Shown: positions 1 through 11,025, counted from the first letter of the stretch. The stretch is 64,000 bases of DNA from Methylobacterium sp. J-070 (GCF_022829385.1 NZ_JAKSXX010000237.1:100736-164735), one strand, 5' to 3'. Notes: generated by a model not told the origin, from the sequence alone. Made by a program: numbers and translations.

Positions 1-591
1 TTCTGGCGCGAGCTCAAGGCCGGCTCCGACCGGTTCGAGGCGAGCCGGGAGGAACTCCAGGTCTCGGTGGTCGCCGGACGCTACGCCTTCGCGCCGTCCA
101 AGAACCCCGTCGTCGAGGCGGCCGTGGCCACCCGCCGGGCCGTCGAGGAGGCGCGGATGACGGCCCTGGCCGAGGCCGGGGAGCCCGCCGTGCGCACCAC
201 CTATTCCGACGGCGGCCAGAACGCCTTCTGGGCGGCCTACACGGCCCGGGGCGGGGCGGTCGGCGACATCAGCCGTCCGGAGGCGCTGGCCTTCGCCGGG
301 CAGGAGGTGGTGGTCGTGCCGGGCCACCGTCCCCCGCGCCCGGTGCCCGAAGCCGTCTGGGCCGCCTGGGCGGCGCCGGATTCGGTGCTGTCGCTCCGGC
401 GCATGGCCGGCTTCATCCCGGTCTACGAACGGGCGTCCGACCCGTTCGGGATGCTCGCGGCCCCCCTCCCGACACGCTACGCCGACGGGCTGCCCACGTG
501 GCTGGCGGCCGGTCTCGGCGGCCCGGCTCTCGGCCGCCCGAATCTGCAGGGGGCGGCCTTCGGCCTCCTGGCCTCGGCGGGGGAGCTTTAG
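1..591 (+). CDS. Unrecognised protein, 5' end outside window
   Basis: The frame is open from the first base and ends at a TAG at 589-591, so this is the C-terminal 196 residues of a longer protein. Composition and codon use match the surrounding genes. The fragment is rich in Ala, Gly and Pro and has no clear membrane segment. It carries a TTYSDGGQNAFWAAY stretch near residue 75 that looks like an ordered core. I recognise no family. The next gene starts 205 bases downstream and need not share its promoter. Confidence 0.6.
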   Translation, partial: FWRELKAGSDRFEASREELQVSVVAGRYAFAPSKNPVVEAAVATRRAVEEARMTALAEAGEPAVRTTYSDGGQNAFWAAYTARGGAVGDISRPEALAFAGQEVVVVPGHRPPRPVPEAVWAAWAAPDSVLSLRRMAGFIPVYERASDPFGMLAAPLPTRYADGLPTWLAAGLGGPALGRPNLQGAAFGLLASAGEL

Positions 592-796
592 GCATGCACG
601 AGCCCCGGCAAGCGGCCCGTCCGTGTGCGCCGCCGCACATCATGACGGCTGCCGGCACACCAATTCATGGTACGGCAGGGGACAAGCGGTACTCCTATTC
701 CGCCAGCCTGCCGTATTCAGAGCTACCTTCCCGGAACGCCGACGGGGTTTCGATCATATCGGATCGGGACCGACTGTCCGCAGATTCGTGATCGCC

Positions 797-1738
797 ATGT
801 CCAACCGTTCCGAGCCGATCCTCCCGGCGGCCGACCAGGACCTCGTCCTCCGCTTCTGGGGCGTCCGCGGCTCGACCCCCGTCAGCGGCCCGCAATACGC
901 CGAGTTCGGCGGCAGCACGCCCTGCCTGGAGGTGCGCTGCGGCCAGCGGATGTTCGTCGTCGACGCGGGCTCGGGCATCTACAATCTCGGCCAGCGCCAC
1001 CGGAGCGACCTGCCCCGGGAAGTCGACCTGCTGTTCAGCCACCTGCACCTCGACCACACCGCGGGCCTTCCCTTCTTCAAGCCGGCGGTCCTCGACAGCG
1101 ACCGGGTCATCAACACCTATTGCGGCAATCTCGGCGGCGAGTCGGCGGGGCCGACCCTCGACCGCCTGTTCGCGCCGCCGCTGTTTCCGGTTACCCTCGA
1201 CAGGCTGTGCTGCACCTTCCGCCACCACGGCTTCCAGGCGGGGCAGACGCTGACCTTCCCGGACGGGACCCGGGTCGACACCATCCCGCTGAACCATCCG
1301 CAGGGCTCGGTGGGCTACCGGTTCGAACATGGCGGCCGCCGCCTGTGCCTGATCAGCGACATCGAGCACAGCGAGCCCTGGCCGGACCCGGCCCTCGCCG
1401 ATTTCGTCGCCGGCGCCGACCTGATGGTCTACGACGGCATGTTCACCGACGGCGAATACCCGACCTGCCGGGGCTGGGGCCACTCGACCTGGCAGAAGGG
1501 GGTCGAGCTGGCGCAGATCGCCGGCGTCAAGGCGCTGGCCATCATCCACCTGCACCCGGGCCATTCCGACACGGTGCTCCGCGACATGGAGGCCGATCTC
1601 CAGGCCGCCATGCCCAGCGCCTTCATCGCCCGGGAGCACCAGAGCATCACGGTCGGCGCCCCGCGCACGGTGAGTCGCCGCTCCGGCGGCCGGCCGGCCG
1701 TGGGCCGCGAGCTGCGCCGCCGGATCAAAGTGGCCTGA
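797..1738 (+). CDS. MBL-fold metallo-hydrolase
   Basis: A 313-residue protein of the metallo-beta-lactamase fold. The metal-binding signature SHLHLDH lies at residues 81-87. A WGVRGSTP motif at 21-28 and a VDAGSG motif near 55-60 are typical of the phosphodiesterase-like and RNase Z-like branch of the fold. Later candidate ligands are in ISDIEH and HLHPGH. A two-zinc phosphodiesterase-type hydrolase is the family expectation, but the substrate is unknown. I chose the ATG at 797 because the conserved domain begins about 17 residues after it. A longer in-frame start at 623 would add a low-complexity leader in non-coding-like sequence. The gene converges on the small membrane protein gene 9 bases away. 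Confidence 0.85.
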   Translation: MSNRSEPILPAADQDLVLRFWGVRGSTPVSGPQYAEFGGSTPCLEVRCGQRMFVVDAGSGIYNLGQRHRSDLPREVDLLFSHLHLDHTAGLPFFKPAVLDSDRVINTYCGNLGGESAGPTLDRLFAPPLFPVTLDRLCCTFRHHGFQAGQTLTFPDGTRVDTIPLNHPQGSVGYRFEHGGRRLCLISDIEHSEPWPDPALADFVAGADLMVYDGMFTDGEYPTCRGWGHSTWQKGVELAQIAGVKALAIIHLHPGHSDTVLRDMEADLQAAMPSAFIAREHQSITVGAPRTVSRRSGGRPAVGRELRRRIKVA

Positions 1739-1747
1739 GCGGCCGGG

Positions 1748-1954
1748 TCAGGCCGAGCGCCCGGCGGAGCGCGCCCCGCGCGTCCGCTTGAACCGGCCCA
1801 AGGCGAACAGCACGAACAGCGCCGCCCCGATGATCAGGATGCTCCAGCCGTAATTGCTGACGTTCTGGGCGTCGATCGGGTGGCCGATGCGGCCGAGTGC
1901 GACGAGGAGCCCGAAAACGGCGATCGCCGCTGACATCAACATACCGACGATCAT
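1748..1954 (-). CDS. Small two-helix membrane protein
   Basis: A 68-residue protein with two hydrophobic helices (about residues 2-18 and 33-50) and an Arg-rich, positively charged C-terminus, which suggests an inner-membrane miniprotein with a cytoplasmic tail. I chose the ATG at 1954 because upstream in-frame codons encode Pro/Arg-rich sequence unlike a protein start. Upstream at 2019-2023 (GGAAC) and 1998-2002 (CATTT on the minus strand, 16-base spacing) is a near match to an EcfG general-stress promoter, but the -10 is CATT rather than CGTT. No function is assignable. Confidence 0.6.
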   Translation of the reverse strand: MIVGMLMSAAIAVFGLLVALGRIGHPIDAQNVSNYGWSILIIGAALFVLFALGRFKRTRGARSAGRSA

Positions 1955-2145
1955 CGTGGGTCTCCGGCGCGGTCCGACGCGGCGGCCGGGCCGGGAAAAA
2001 TGCGCGGGTCCCGCGCCCGTTCCCGCTCCGCCGATCATCAAACCCGAAACTTCGGGCCTCACATGATTGCAACGCCCTCGGGCGCCGCACTAAGTAGGCG
2101 CCGTGACGGCGCCCCGGGGCGCGCCAGGAGCCCGAGACCACGGCG

Positions 2146-3384
2146 ATGATCGGCCAAGAGACGACGACCCCGCAGACGACCGGCCCCCAGACGATGGCTC
2201 CGCAGGGCGGCCCCGCATCGCTGGCTGCGCAAGGGCAGGTGCGCCCGCAGGACCAGCTCGTGACGATCTACGGCGGCTCGGGCTTCCTGGGCCGGCACGT
2301 GGTGCGGGCGCTGGCCAAGCGCGGCTACCGGATCCGGGTGGCGGTCCGCCGGCCCGACCTCGCGCTGTTCCTGCAGCCGCTGGGGAAGGTCAACCAGATC
2401 GTGGCCGTCCAGGCCAACCTGCGCTACCCGGACTCGGTCACCCGGGCCGCCGAACGCTCGGACGTGCTGATCAACCTCGTCGGCATCCTGCAGGAGACCG
2501 GCTCCCAGAGCTTCGCGCGGCTGCAGGTCGAAGGCGCCGACGCGATCGCCCGCGCCGCGGCGCGCCAGGGTGCCCGGATGATCCACGTCTCGGCGATCGG
2601 GGCGGACTCGGCCTCGCCGTCGCTCTACGCCCGCACCAAGGCGGAGGGCGAGGCGCGGGTCTTCTCCGCCTGCCCCAACGCGGTGGTGTTCCGGCCCTCG
2701 CTGATCTTCGGGCCCGGCGACGGGTTCTTCAACCGCTTCGCCAGCCTCGCCCGGGCGCTCCCGGTCCTGCCGCTCGCCGGCGGCCAGTCGCGGTTCCAGC
2801 CGGCCTTCGCGGGCGACGTCGCCGAGGCGATCGCCCGCGCGGTCGACGGGACCGTGGCGGGCGGCAGGGTCTACGAGCTCGGCGGCCCCGAAGTGGGCAC
2901 GCTGGAGCATTTCGTGCGCTACATGCTGAAGACGATCCGGCGGAAGCGCCCCGTGGTGGACCTGCCGCTGCCGGCGGCCAAGCTCCAGGCCCGGCTGCTG
3001 GAGATCGCCGACACCCTGACCTTCGGCCTCTTGCCGGACACGCTGAAGCTGACCCGCGATCAGGTGATCCTGCTGCAGAACGACAACGTCGTTTCGGAGG
3101 CCGCCAAGGCGGAGGGCCGCACGTTCGAAGGGATCGGGATCATTCCGACCGCCGCCGAGGCCGTCGTGCCGGGCTATCTCTGGACGTTCCGCAAGGCGGG
3201 CCAGTTCTCCACCGAACGGGACGAGGAGAACCTGTCGGAAGTGCCCGACATGCTGGCGTCGACGCCCATGGCGGCCGGCTCGCAGCACCGGCCGCAGACC
3301 GCCTCCGGTCCCGCGATCGGCGCGGATGCCGGGAGTTCGCCCGGCGGCATGGGTGCGCGCTGGGGCACCCGGAAGCCGGGATAG
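2146..3384 (+). CDS. Complex I NDUFA9-like NAD(P)-binding protein
   Basis: A 412-residue atypical short-chain dehydrogenase related to the NDUFA9 accessory subunit of respiratory complex I. The Rossmann motif GGSGFLGR lies at about 43-50 and is preceded by a Gln/Thr/Pro-rich leader of about 35 residues. The family core continues through NLVGILQE and HVSAIGAD, and a YARTK segment stands where the usual Tyr-x-x-x-Lys pair lies. In alphaproteobacteria these proteins are widespread and probably bind NADPH; whether they join complex I is not established. The C-terminal 50 residues are low-complexity. The start codon at 2146 is the first plausible ATG, and the gene stands alone. Confidence 0.85.
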   Translation: MIGQETTTPQTTGPQTMAPQGGPASLAAQGQVRPQDQLVTIYGGSGFLGRHVVRALAKRGYRIRVAVRRPDLALFLQPLGKVNQIVAVQANLRYPDSVTRAAERSDVLINLVGILQETGSQSFARLQVEGADAIARAAARQGARMIHVSAIGADSASPSLYARTKAEGEARVFSACPNAVVFRPSLIFGPGDGFFNRFASLARALPVLPLAGGQSRFQPAFAGDVAEAIARAVDGTVAGGRVYELGGPEVGTLEHFVRYMLKTIRRKRPVVDLPLPAAKLQARLLEIADTLTFGLLPDTLKLTRDQVILLQNDNVVSEAAKAEGRTFEGIGIIPTAAEAVVPGYLWTFRKAGQFSTERDEENLSEVPDMLASTPMAAGSQHRPQTASGPAIGADAGSSPGGMGARWGTRKPG

Positions 3385-3443
3385 GTGACCGCATTTCCCC
3401 AGAGCTGCGCCATGCCCGTGAACCGCGTCCCGGCGCCGCGAGC

Positions 3444-4430
3444 GTGAGGCGCATCCTCGTCACAGGCGCCGCGGGCTTCGTCGGCGGGCATGTCCTGCCG
3501 CGCCTGGCGGCGGCGGGCGACCGCGTGGCGGGGATCGGCCGGGGGGGCGCGCCCCGGCTTCCGGAGGGCGTGGCCTACGAGACCATCGACCTCCTCGACG
3601 AGGCCGCGCTGAGCGCCTTCGTGGCGCGGTTCCGGCCGACCGAGATCCTTCACCTCGCGGGCCTGGCCTCGGTGGCGGATTCCGCCAGCGGGCCGGGGCA
3701 GACCTGGCGGGTGAACGTCAACGGCCTGATGAACCTCGTCGCCGCCGTCGAGGCCGTGCCGGGCTGCACGTTCTTCTTCGTGAGCTCCGGCGAGGTCTAC
3801 GGCAGCGCCTTCCTGGCCGGCCATGCGCTCACCGAGGATTCCGAGCCGCTGCCGCGCAACACCTATGCCCGGTCGAAATGGGTCGGCGAGCAGCTGCTGC
3901 GCGACCTGCTGCCCCGGATCGGCGTGAAGCTCGTGGTGCTGCGGCCCTTCAACCATATCGGTCCGGGACAGGACGAGCGCTTCGTGGTGGCCTCCTTCGC
4001 CGGTCAGATCGCCCGGATCGAGGCCGGACTGGTGCCGCCGTGCCTGGAGGTCGGCAACCTCTCCTCCTACCGCGACTTCCTCGACGTGGCCGACGTGGCG
4101 CAGGCCTATGCGGGCCTCATCGGCCGGGCGGAATCGCTGCCGGACGGGCGCGTGTTCAACATCAGCTCCGGCATGCCGCGCACGATCGCCAGCGCCCTCG
4201 ACGGCCTGCGCGACCGCGCGCGGGTGCCGTTCGAGATCCGCATCGCCCCCGAGCGGGTGCGCCCCGCCGAGATCCCCCTGGCGGCGGGCGATGCCGGCCG
4301 GCTGCGCGCCGCAACCGGCTGGCGGCCCCTCGTCGCCTGGGAGGATTCCCTGACGCGGGTGCTGGACGATGCCCGGGCGCGGCTGGCGGCTTCGCGCGAG
4401 ACCGGACGCGGCGCGGATCCCCGCTCCTGA
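3444..4430 (+). CDS. NAD-dependent epimerase/dehydratase, nucleotide-sugar type
   Basis: A 328-residue extended SDR. The nucleotide-binding motif GAAGFVGG is at 8-15, the serine-containing VSSGEVYG at about 113-120 and the catalytic pair Tyr141-x-x-x-Lys145 in TYARSK. The HLAGLASV segment and the overall pattern resemble GDP-4-keto-6-deoxymannose reductases and related 4,6-dehydratases, so a role in nucleotide-sugar synthesis is likely. The substrate cannot be read from sequence. Start is the GTG at 3444, because family members begin a few residues before the glycine motif and no ATG lies in frame nearby. The gene follows the NDUFA9-like gene by 59 bases and may be co-transcribed. Confidence 0.8.
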   Translation: MRRILVTGAAGFVGGHVLPRLAAAGDRVAGIGRGGAPRLPEGVAYETIDLLDEAALSAFVARFRPTEILHLAGLASVADSASGPGQTWRVNVNGLMNLVAAVEAVPGCTFFFVSSGEVYGSAFLAGHALTEDSEPLPRNTYARSKWVGEQLLRDLLPRIGVKLVVLRPFNHIGPGQDERFVVASFAGQIARIEAGLVPPCLEVGNLSSYRDFLDVADVAQAYAGLIGRAESLPDGRVFNISSGMPRTIASALDGLRDRARVPFEIRIAPERVRPAEIPLAAGDAGRLRAATGWRPLVAWEDSLTRVLDDARARLAASRETGRGADPRS

Positions 4431-4581
4431 GCGGGCAGGGGCTCGGCGACGCGGGCTTCGGGCAACGCGCGACGGGCGGCCGACGTCACCCGCTCCGCAT
4501 CGCGCAGGGACGCGTCGCGCCGCGCGCGAACCGGTCGTCGCCGCGCCGGGCCGTCCCGAGACGCGCCAGGCCGGGGTTCCC

Positions 4582-5781
4582 CTACCGCACCACGCCCTTC
4601 GCCCGCAGCGCCTCCCGCGCGGCTTCCGGATACTCCAGCTGCTCGGCCAGGATCTCGGCGCTCGAATCCCCGAGCCGCGGCGGCATGCGCCGGACCGGCA
4701 GGCGCCGCCCGTTCAGCCGATAGGGCGGGGCGATCACGTGGGCGTTGTCGGTCCCCCCGACCACCAGCCCGGCCTCCCGGGCGCGCGCACAGGTCAGCGC
4801 CTCGCGCAGGCCCATCACCTCGCCGCAGGGGATGCCGGCCGCCCGCAGCCGCGCGATCAGGGGCGCGCGCTCCCACTTGGCGAGTTCGGCCTCCAGCACC
4901 GGAATGAAGGCGGCGCGGTTCCGCGAGCGGTCGAGGTTGGTGGAGAAGCGCGGGTCGACGCACAGGTCCGGACGGTCCAGCACCTGCTCGCAGAAGCGGC
5001 GGTACTGCGCGTTGTTGCCCACCGTGATCACCACCGAACCGTCGCCGGCCTCGAACACGCCGTAGGGCACGATCGAGGGATGGGCGTTGCCGTAGCGCGG
5101 CGGGTCGATACCCCGGGCCAGGGCCTCCAGGCCGTAATAGGAGGTCAGCGCCACGCCGCAATCGAACAGCGCGAGGTCGACGGTCTTGCCCCGCCCGGTG
5201 CGCTCGCGCTGGTACAGGGCGGCCAGCACCGCCTGGGCGGCGTATTGGCCGGTGAACAGGTCGACCGCCGCGACCCCGAACTTCAGGGGCGGTCCGCCGG
5301 CCTCGCCGTTGAGCGCCATCACGCCGGATTCGCCCTGCACCACGAGGTCGTAGCCGGGGCGGCCCGCCTCCGAGCCGTCCGAGCTGTAGCCGGCGATCGA
5401 GCAGTAGATCAGCCCGGAATTCTCGGCCGCGAGCGCCGCGTAGCCGAGACCGAGCTTCTCGGCGCCGCCGGTCTTGAAGTTCTGCACCAGCACGTCGCTC
5501 TCGCGGGCCAGCGCCTTGACGATCGCCAGTCCCTCGGGCGTGGCGAGATCGACGCCGATCGAGCGCTTGTTGCGGTTCACGCTGTCGAAATACGAGGTGT
5601 TGCCGGGGCTGGTCGACACGCCCCAGTCGCGGGTGTCGTCGCCGCGCTCGGGATGCTCGACCTTGATCACGTCGGCGCCGAGATCGCCCAGCACCTGCGC
5701 GCACCAGGGCCCCGCAAGGACCCGGGACAGGTCGAGGACGCGGATCCCCGCGAGGGGCAGGTCGGGCTGTTCGGTCGTCAT
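4582..5781 (-). CDS. CaiB/BaiF family CoA-transferase
   Basis: A 399-residue class III CoA-transferase. The N-terminus IRVLDLSRVLAGPW, the GADVIKVE strand and the DLFTGQY segment are family hallmarks, and Asp174 in that segment aligns with the catalytic aspartate that forms the acyl-CoA adduct. These enzymes move CoA from a donor thioester (often succinyl-CoA) to a carboxylic acid. As the last gene of the minus-strand arm, 122 bases after the IclR gene, it may activate the acid degraded by the acyl-CoA cluster. This is inference from context, since no CoA ligase is present. Substrate is unknown. Confidence 0.88.
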   Translation of the reverse strand: MTTEQPDLPLAGIRVLDLSRVLAGPWCAQVLGDLGADVIKVEHPERGDDTRDWGVSTSPGNTSYFDSVNRNKRSIGVDLATPEGLAIVKALARESDVLVQNFKTGGAEKLGLGYAALAAENSGLIYCSIAGYSSDGSEAGRPGYDLVVQGESGVMALNGEAGGPPLKFGVAAVDLFTGQYAAQAVLAALYQRERTGRGKTVDLALFDCGVALTSYYGLEALARGIDPPRYGNAHPSIVPYGVFEAGDGSVVITVGNNAQYRRFCEQVLDRPDLCVDPRFSTNLDRSRNRAAFIPVLEAELAKWERAPLIARLRAAGIPCGEVMGLREALTCARAREAGLVVGGTDNAHVIAPPYRLNGRRLPVRRMPPRLGDSSAEILAEQLEYPEAAREALRAKGVVR

Positions 5782-5903
5782 CGTGTCCTCCACCAAACCG
5801 GGGCGGGAAAGAGCGTCCTTCCCGCCCCGCGAGCGCGACGGCGCAGCACCGCCGGCGCAGCGGATGCGGCGGACCCGCGGGTCAGGGCCGCCGCACCCGA
5901 AAC

Positions 5904-6731
5904 CTACGCCCCCATCACGCCGTGGAGGCTGCGCACGGCCGCGATCAGCTTCGGACGCGCCACGTCCATGAGGAAGCGCGCGTCGGTGATGACGGTCGGG
6001 GCGCCGCAATTGACCGCCATCGGCGGCAACCCGCCGCCGGGCTGGAACCCCACCGCGATGGCGCAGACCGTCTCCTGCCACTCGCCGAACGAGGTGCAGC
6101 AGCCGATCTCCCGGTGCTCGACCACCGCCCGGTCGAGGCCGACGCGCAGAGCGGGCCAGGCCACCGGATCGAGCGCCTTCAGGTCCTCGTAGATGCCCTC
6201 GCGCTCGCGGTCCGGGCAGATCGCCACGTAGGCGCGGCCCATGGCGCTGCGGGCGAGCGAGATGCGCGAGCCGGTATCGAGGTTCAGCGAGATCGCCGCC
6301 GGGCCGCGCTGGCAATCGACGTAGCGCATGCTGAGCCGGTCGCGCACCCCGAGTCCCACCGAGGCGTTCGCGGCCTCGGCGACCTTCCGCAGGACCGGCC
6401 GGGCGATGCCGCGCACGTCGAGGCCGCCGAGCGCGGCCGAGCTGAGCGCGATGGTCGCCGTGCCGAGCCGGTAGCGGCCGAGCTCGGCCATGTGCTGCAG
6501 GTAGCCGAGCTTGGTCAGCGTGTAGGTGAGCCGCGACACGGTGGAGCGCGGCAGGCCGCAGGCCGCGGCGATGTCGTGGTTGGCGAGGCTGGTCCGGCCC
6601 GGGCCGAAGCAGGACAGCACCGCCAGACCCCGGGCCAGGGCCGTGACGAAGTGGCGGTCCTCCTTCGCGCCGTCCGGACCGGGCCCGGGGGCGTCGGTCC
6701 CGGGCAGCGCCGTCGCCTCCCCGGCCGTCAT
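5904..6731 (-). CDS. IclR family transcriptional regulator
   Basis: A 275-residue regulator with an N-terminal winged helix-turn-helix (about 28-85; recognition segment AACGLPRSTVSRLTYTL) and a C-terminal IclR effector domain (about 95-265). Start ATG at 6731 overlaps the enoyl-CoA hydratase stop by four bases, so the two are translationally coupled. Its location inside the acyl-CoA operon makes it the obvious candidate to bind the two matching palindromes in the divergent region 8476-8795, which have the 15-base length usual for IclR operators. Effector would be an acid or CoA ester of the pathway; that link is inferred. Confidence 0.9.
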   Translation of the reverse strand: MTAGEATALPGTDAPGPGPDGAKEDRHFVTALARGLAVLSCFGPGRTSLANHDIAAACGLPRSTVSRLTYTLTKLGYLQHMAELGRYRLGTATIALSSAALGGLDVRGIARPVLRKVAEAANASVGLGVRDRLSMRYVDCQRGPAAISLNLDTGSRISLARSAMGRAYVAICPDREREGIYEDLKALDPVAWPALRVGLDRAVVEHREIGCCTSFGEWQETVCAIAVGFQPGGGLPPMAVNCGAPTVITDARFLMDVARPKLIAAVRSLHGVMGA

Positions 6732-7465
6732 CGGCGCAGGAACGCCGCGAAGGCCGCCTGCGCCTCCGGGCCCCGGCGCAGCGCGTGGAAGACCTCGGCC
6801 TCCTCGGCCATGGCGCGGGCGACGCCGTCGTCGTGGCCGCGGCGCAGGGCCCGCTTGGTCGCGGCGATGGAGATCTGGGGCAGGGCGGCGAGCGACCGGG
6901 CCTTGCCGAGGGCGGTCTCGAGCGCCGCCCCCGTCGGGACGGCGGCGTTGACGAGGCCGGCCGCCGCCGCGTCGTCGGCGCCGAAGGGCTCGCCGAGCAT
7001 CAGCAGCTCGGCCGCCCGCTTGGTGCCGGCCACCCGGGGCAGCAGGTAGCTCGAGCCGCCTTCGGGACTGAGACCGAGCGCCGTGAACGGCAGGCGGAAC
7101 CGGGCGCCCTGCGCCGCATAGGCGAGATCGCAGTGCAGCAGAAGCGTCGTGCCGATGCCGACCGCGTGCCCCTCCACCGCCGCGACCACCGGCTTCGGGC
7201 ACGCGCGCAGGGTTGTGAGGAAGGCCAGGCCGGGACTGTCGCCGCCGGTCTCCACGTCCTGGAAGTCCCTGAGGTCATTGCCCGCGGTGAAGCAGCCGCC
7301 CGCGCCGGTGAGCACCACAGCGCGCACCGCCGCGTCGGCGCCGGCCGCCTCGAAGGCCGTGACCAGGGCCGCGTAGGTGGGTCGGTCGAGGGCGTTGCGC
7401 CTCTCGGGCCGGTCGATGGTGACGAGCCGGATCCCGGACTCCGGATCGGCGACGCGCACGCTCAC
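6728..7465 (-). CDS. Enoyl-CoA hydratase/isomerase
   Basis: A 245-residue crotonase-fold protein. The oxyanion-hole segment AGNDLRDF is at 61-68 and the second one, EGHAVGIG, at about 98-105. The PEGG motif at 134-137 supplies a single conserved glutamate (Glu135). The first hydratase glutamate position is not clearly conserved, so an isomerase or a ring-opening/hydrolase member of the family is possible. The gene overlaps both neighbours by four bases (ATGA junctions), forming a tight operon with the flavoprotein upstream and the IclR regulator downstream. Confidence 0.87.
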   Translation of the reverse strand: MSVRVADPESGIRLVTIDRPERRNALDRPTYAALVTAFEAAGADAAVRAVVLTGAGGCFTAGNDLRDFQDVETGGDSPGLAFLTTLRACPKPVVAAVEGHAVGIGTTLLLHCDLAYAAQGARFRLPFTALGLSPEGGSSYLLPRVAGTKRAAELLMLGEPFGADDAAAAGLVNAAVPTGAALETALGKARSLAALPQISIAATKRALRRGHDDGVARAMAEEAEVFHALRRGPEAQAAFAAFLRR

Positions 7466-8475
7466 GGGACGGCCCCGCTGACGTCATCCGCCGACGGGCC
7501 GGAGAGCCGCGCCCGCGCCGCCGCGTACTCCCGGGCGAGCCGGGCCACGAGATCGGCGGTCGCCGGCGCGTCCGCGATCGTGCCGACGCCCTGACCGGCG
7601 CCCCAGACGTCGCGCCACGCCTTCACGCTGCCGCTGCCGAAATTCATCGCGGTCTTGTCGCGCACCGGCAGCGCCTCGGGATCGAGCCCGGCGGCGCGGA
7701 TGCTCGGCGTCAGGTAGTTGCCCGGCACGCCGGTGAAATAGGGGGTGTAGAGGATGTCGGCCGCCGCGCTGCCGGTGATCATGTCCTTGTAGGCCGGGGC
7801 GGCGTTCGCCTCCCGGGTGGCGATGAACCGGGTGCCCATGTAGGCGAGGTCGGCGCCCATGGCCTGAGCCGCCAGGATCGCCGAGCCCGAGGTGATCGCC
7901 CCCGACAGGATCAGCGGACCGTCGTAGAACCGCCGGATCTCACCGACGAGGGCGAAGGGGCTGAGCGTGCCGGCATGGCCGCCGGCTCCCGCGCAGACCA
8001 GGATCAGCCCGTCGACGCCCGCCTCCAGGGCCTTCTCGGCGTGGCGGACGCTGGTGACGTCGTGGAACACCACGCCGCCATAGGCGTGGACGGGGCGGAT
8101 CACCGCGTCGGGCGCCCGCAGGGAGGTGATGATGATCGGCACCCGGTGCCGGACGCAGGCCTCGACATCCTGCGCCAGCCGGTCGTTCGAGGCGTGGACG
8201 ATCTGGTTCACCGCGAAGGGCGCGATTCGTTTCGCCGGGTCCGCCGCCCGGGCCTCGGCGAGGGTGCGGGTGATCCGCGTGAGCCACTCGTCCAGCAGCT
8301 CGGCCGGCCGGGCGTTGAGCGCCGGGAACGACCCGACCACGCCGGCGAGGCATTGGGCGATCACCAGCTCCGGGCCCGAGACGATGAACATCGGCGCGCA
8401 GATCACCGGCAGGGCCAGGCGCCCGCGCAGAGCCTCGGGCAGGCGCCCGTCCGGCTGTTCGGGACCGTCGCTCAC
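7462..8475 (-). CDS. Nitronate monooxygenase-like flavoprotein
   Basis: A 337-residue FMN-dependent TIM-barrel protein of the nitronate monooxygenase/2-nitropropane dioxygenase family. Visible marks are PVICAPMFIVSGPELV near the N-terminus, the phosphate-binding GAGGHAGT segment and the LSGAITSG and GADLAYMGTRF strands. I chose GTG at 8475 since the family domain starts about 20 residues later; longer frames extend into the palindrome-bearing regulatory region. In acyl-CoA clusters such proteins often act as flavin reductases or enoyl reductases rather than on nitroalkanes. First gene of the minus-strand operon. Confidence 0.82.
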   Translation of the reverse strand: MSDGPEQPDGRLPEALRGRLALPVICAPMFIVSGPELVIAQCLAGVVGSFPALNARPAELLDEWLTRITRTLAEARAADPAKRIAPFAVNQIVHASNDRLAQDVEACVRHRVPIIITSLRAPDAVIRPVHAYGGVVFHDVTSVRHAEKALEAGVDGLILVCAGAGGHAGTLSPFALVGEIRRFYDGPLILSGAITSGSAILAAQAMGADLAYMGTRFIATREANAAPAYKDMITGSAAADILYTPYFTGVPGNYLTPSIRAAGLDPEALPVRDKTAMNFGSGSVKAWRDVWGAGQGVGTIADAPATADLVARLAREYAAARARLSGPSADDVSGAVP

Positions 8476-8661
8476 AGGTCGTACCCGACCGGACAGGCGC
8501 CCCTGGACCCTTCGCCCCGATGAATGCCGCGCACCGCGCCTCTCCCCTGCTTCCGGCGTTCCGGCCCTCGATCGGCCACCGGCGACCGCAGCGGAATCCC
8601 GCCCGGCGCCGGTTTGATGGCATGGCCTCCGGGCCGCGGTCAAACCTTCGCCTGCGCCGGC

Positions 8662-8676
8662 TTCTGCAATGCAGAA
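8662..8676. promoter_or_regulatory. Operator palindrome O1, acyl-CoA cluster
   Basis: Perfect 15-base palindrome TTCTGCAATGCAGAA (seven-base arms around a central A). It shares both half-sites with the palindrome 103 bases downstream, which marks the pair as binding sites of one dimeric regulator, most simply the IclR protein of this cluster. It lies just upstream of the weak minus-strand promoter candidate. Confidence 0.7.
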
Positions 8677-8713
8677 TGCACGGCAGAGCTCTCGCGAGCG
8701 GCGCAATCCGTCC

Positions 8714-8742
8714 TTGACGGACCGCGGTGGCCGGACCAAAAT
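8714..8742 (+). promoter_or_regulatory. Putative promoter of hydratase/dehydrogenase operon
   Basis: TTGACG at 8714-8719 and CAAAAT at 8737-8742 are separated by 17 bases. The expected start point lies just before or within the O2 palindrome, so a bound regulator there would block transcription. Prediction only. Confidence 0.5.
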
Positions 8743-8763
8743 TCCGCATCGATGCAGACACTT

Positions 8764-8780
8764 ATTCTGCATTGCAGAAT
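8764..8780. promoter_or_regulatory. Operator palindrome O2, acyl-CoA cluster
   Basis: Perfect 17-base palindrome ATTCTGCATTGCAGAAT (eight-base arms around a central T). It lies about 21 bases downstream of the predicted -10 and 15 bases before the GTG start codon at 8796. This is a typical repressor position. Confidence 0.72.
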
Positions 8781-8795
8781 GGGAGGAAGTCCAGG

Positions 8796-10868
<2,073 letters not shown>

Positions 10869-10955
10869 TGGCCTGTCGGGCCGCGTCCCGGTTTCGAAAG
10901 GTCCGGGACCTTTCGCGGGTGCAGGGCAGCGCCCTGCTGGCGGCCAGGGCCGCAT

Positions 10956-11015
10956 CCGTCGGGGCGTCGCCCCGACACCCCACCAAAGGGCGCGACGCCC
11001 TTTGAAAACCCCGGA
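10956..11015 (+). repeat. Dispersed double-hairpin repeat R3, copy A
   Basis: About 60 bases with two GC-rich hairpins (GGGGCGTCGCCCC and AAAGGGC...GCCCTTT). The reverse complement of 32531-32590 aligns along its whole length with mostly compensatory differences. A further hairpin (GCAGGGCAGCGCCCTGC, 10920-10936) sits just upstream. It lies between the hydratase/dehydrogenase and thiolase genes and overlaps the thiolase ribosome site. Confidence 0.75.
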
Positions 11016-11025
11016 GGCCCCCGGC

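Larger units (their letters stand above)
8476..8795. other. Divergent regulatory region of acyl-CoA cluster
   Basis: This is 320 bases between the divergently transcribed flavoprotein and hydratase/dehydrogenase genes. It contains two matching palindromes and a plausible sigma-70-type promoter on the plus strand, annotated separately. A weak minus-strand candidate is TTGACC (8643-8638) followed by CATCAA (8619-8614). No small gene is convincing here. Confidence 0.6.
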
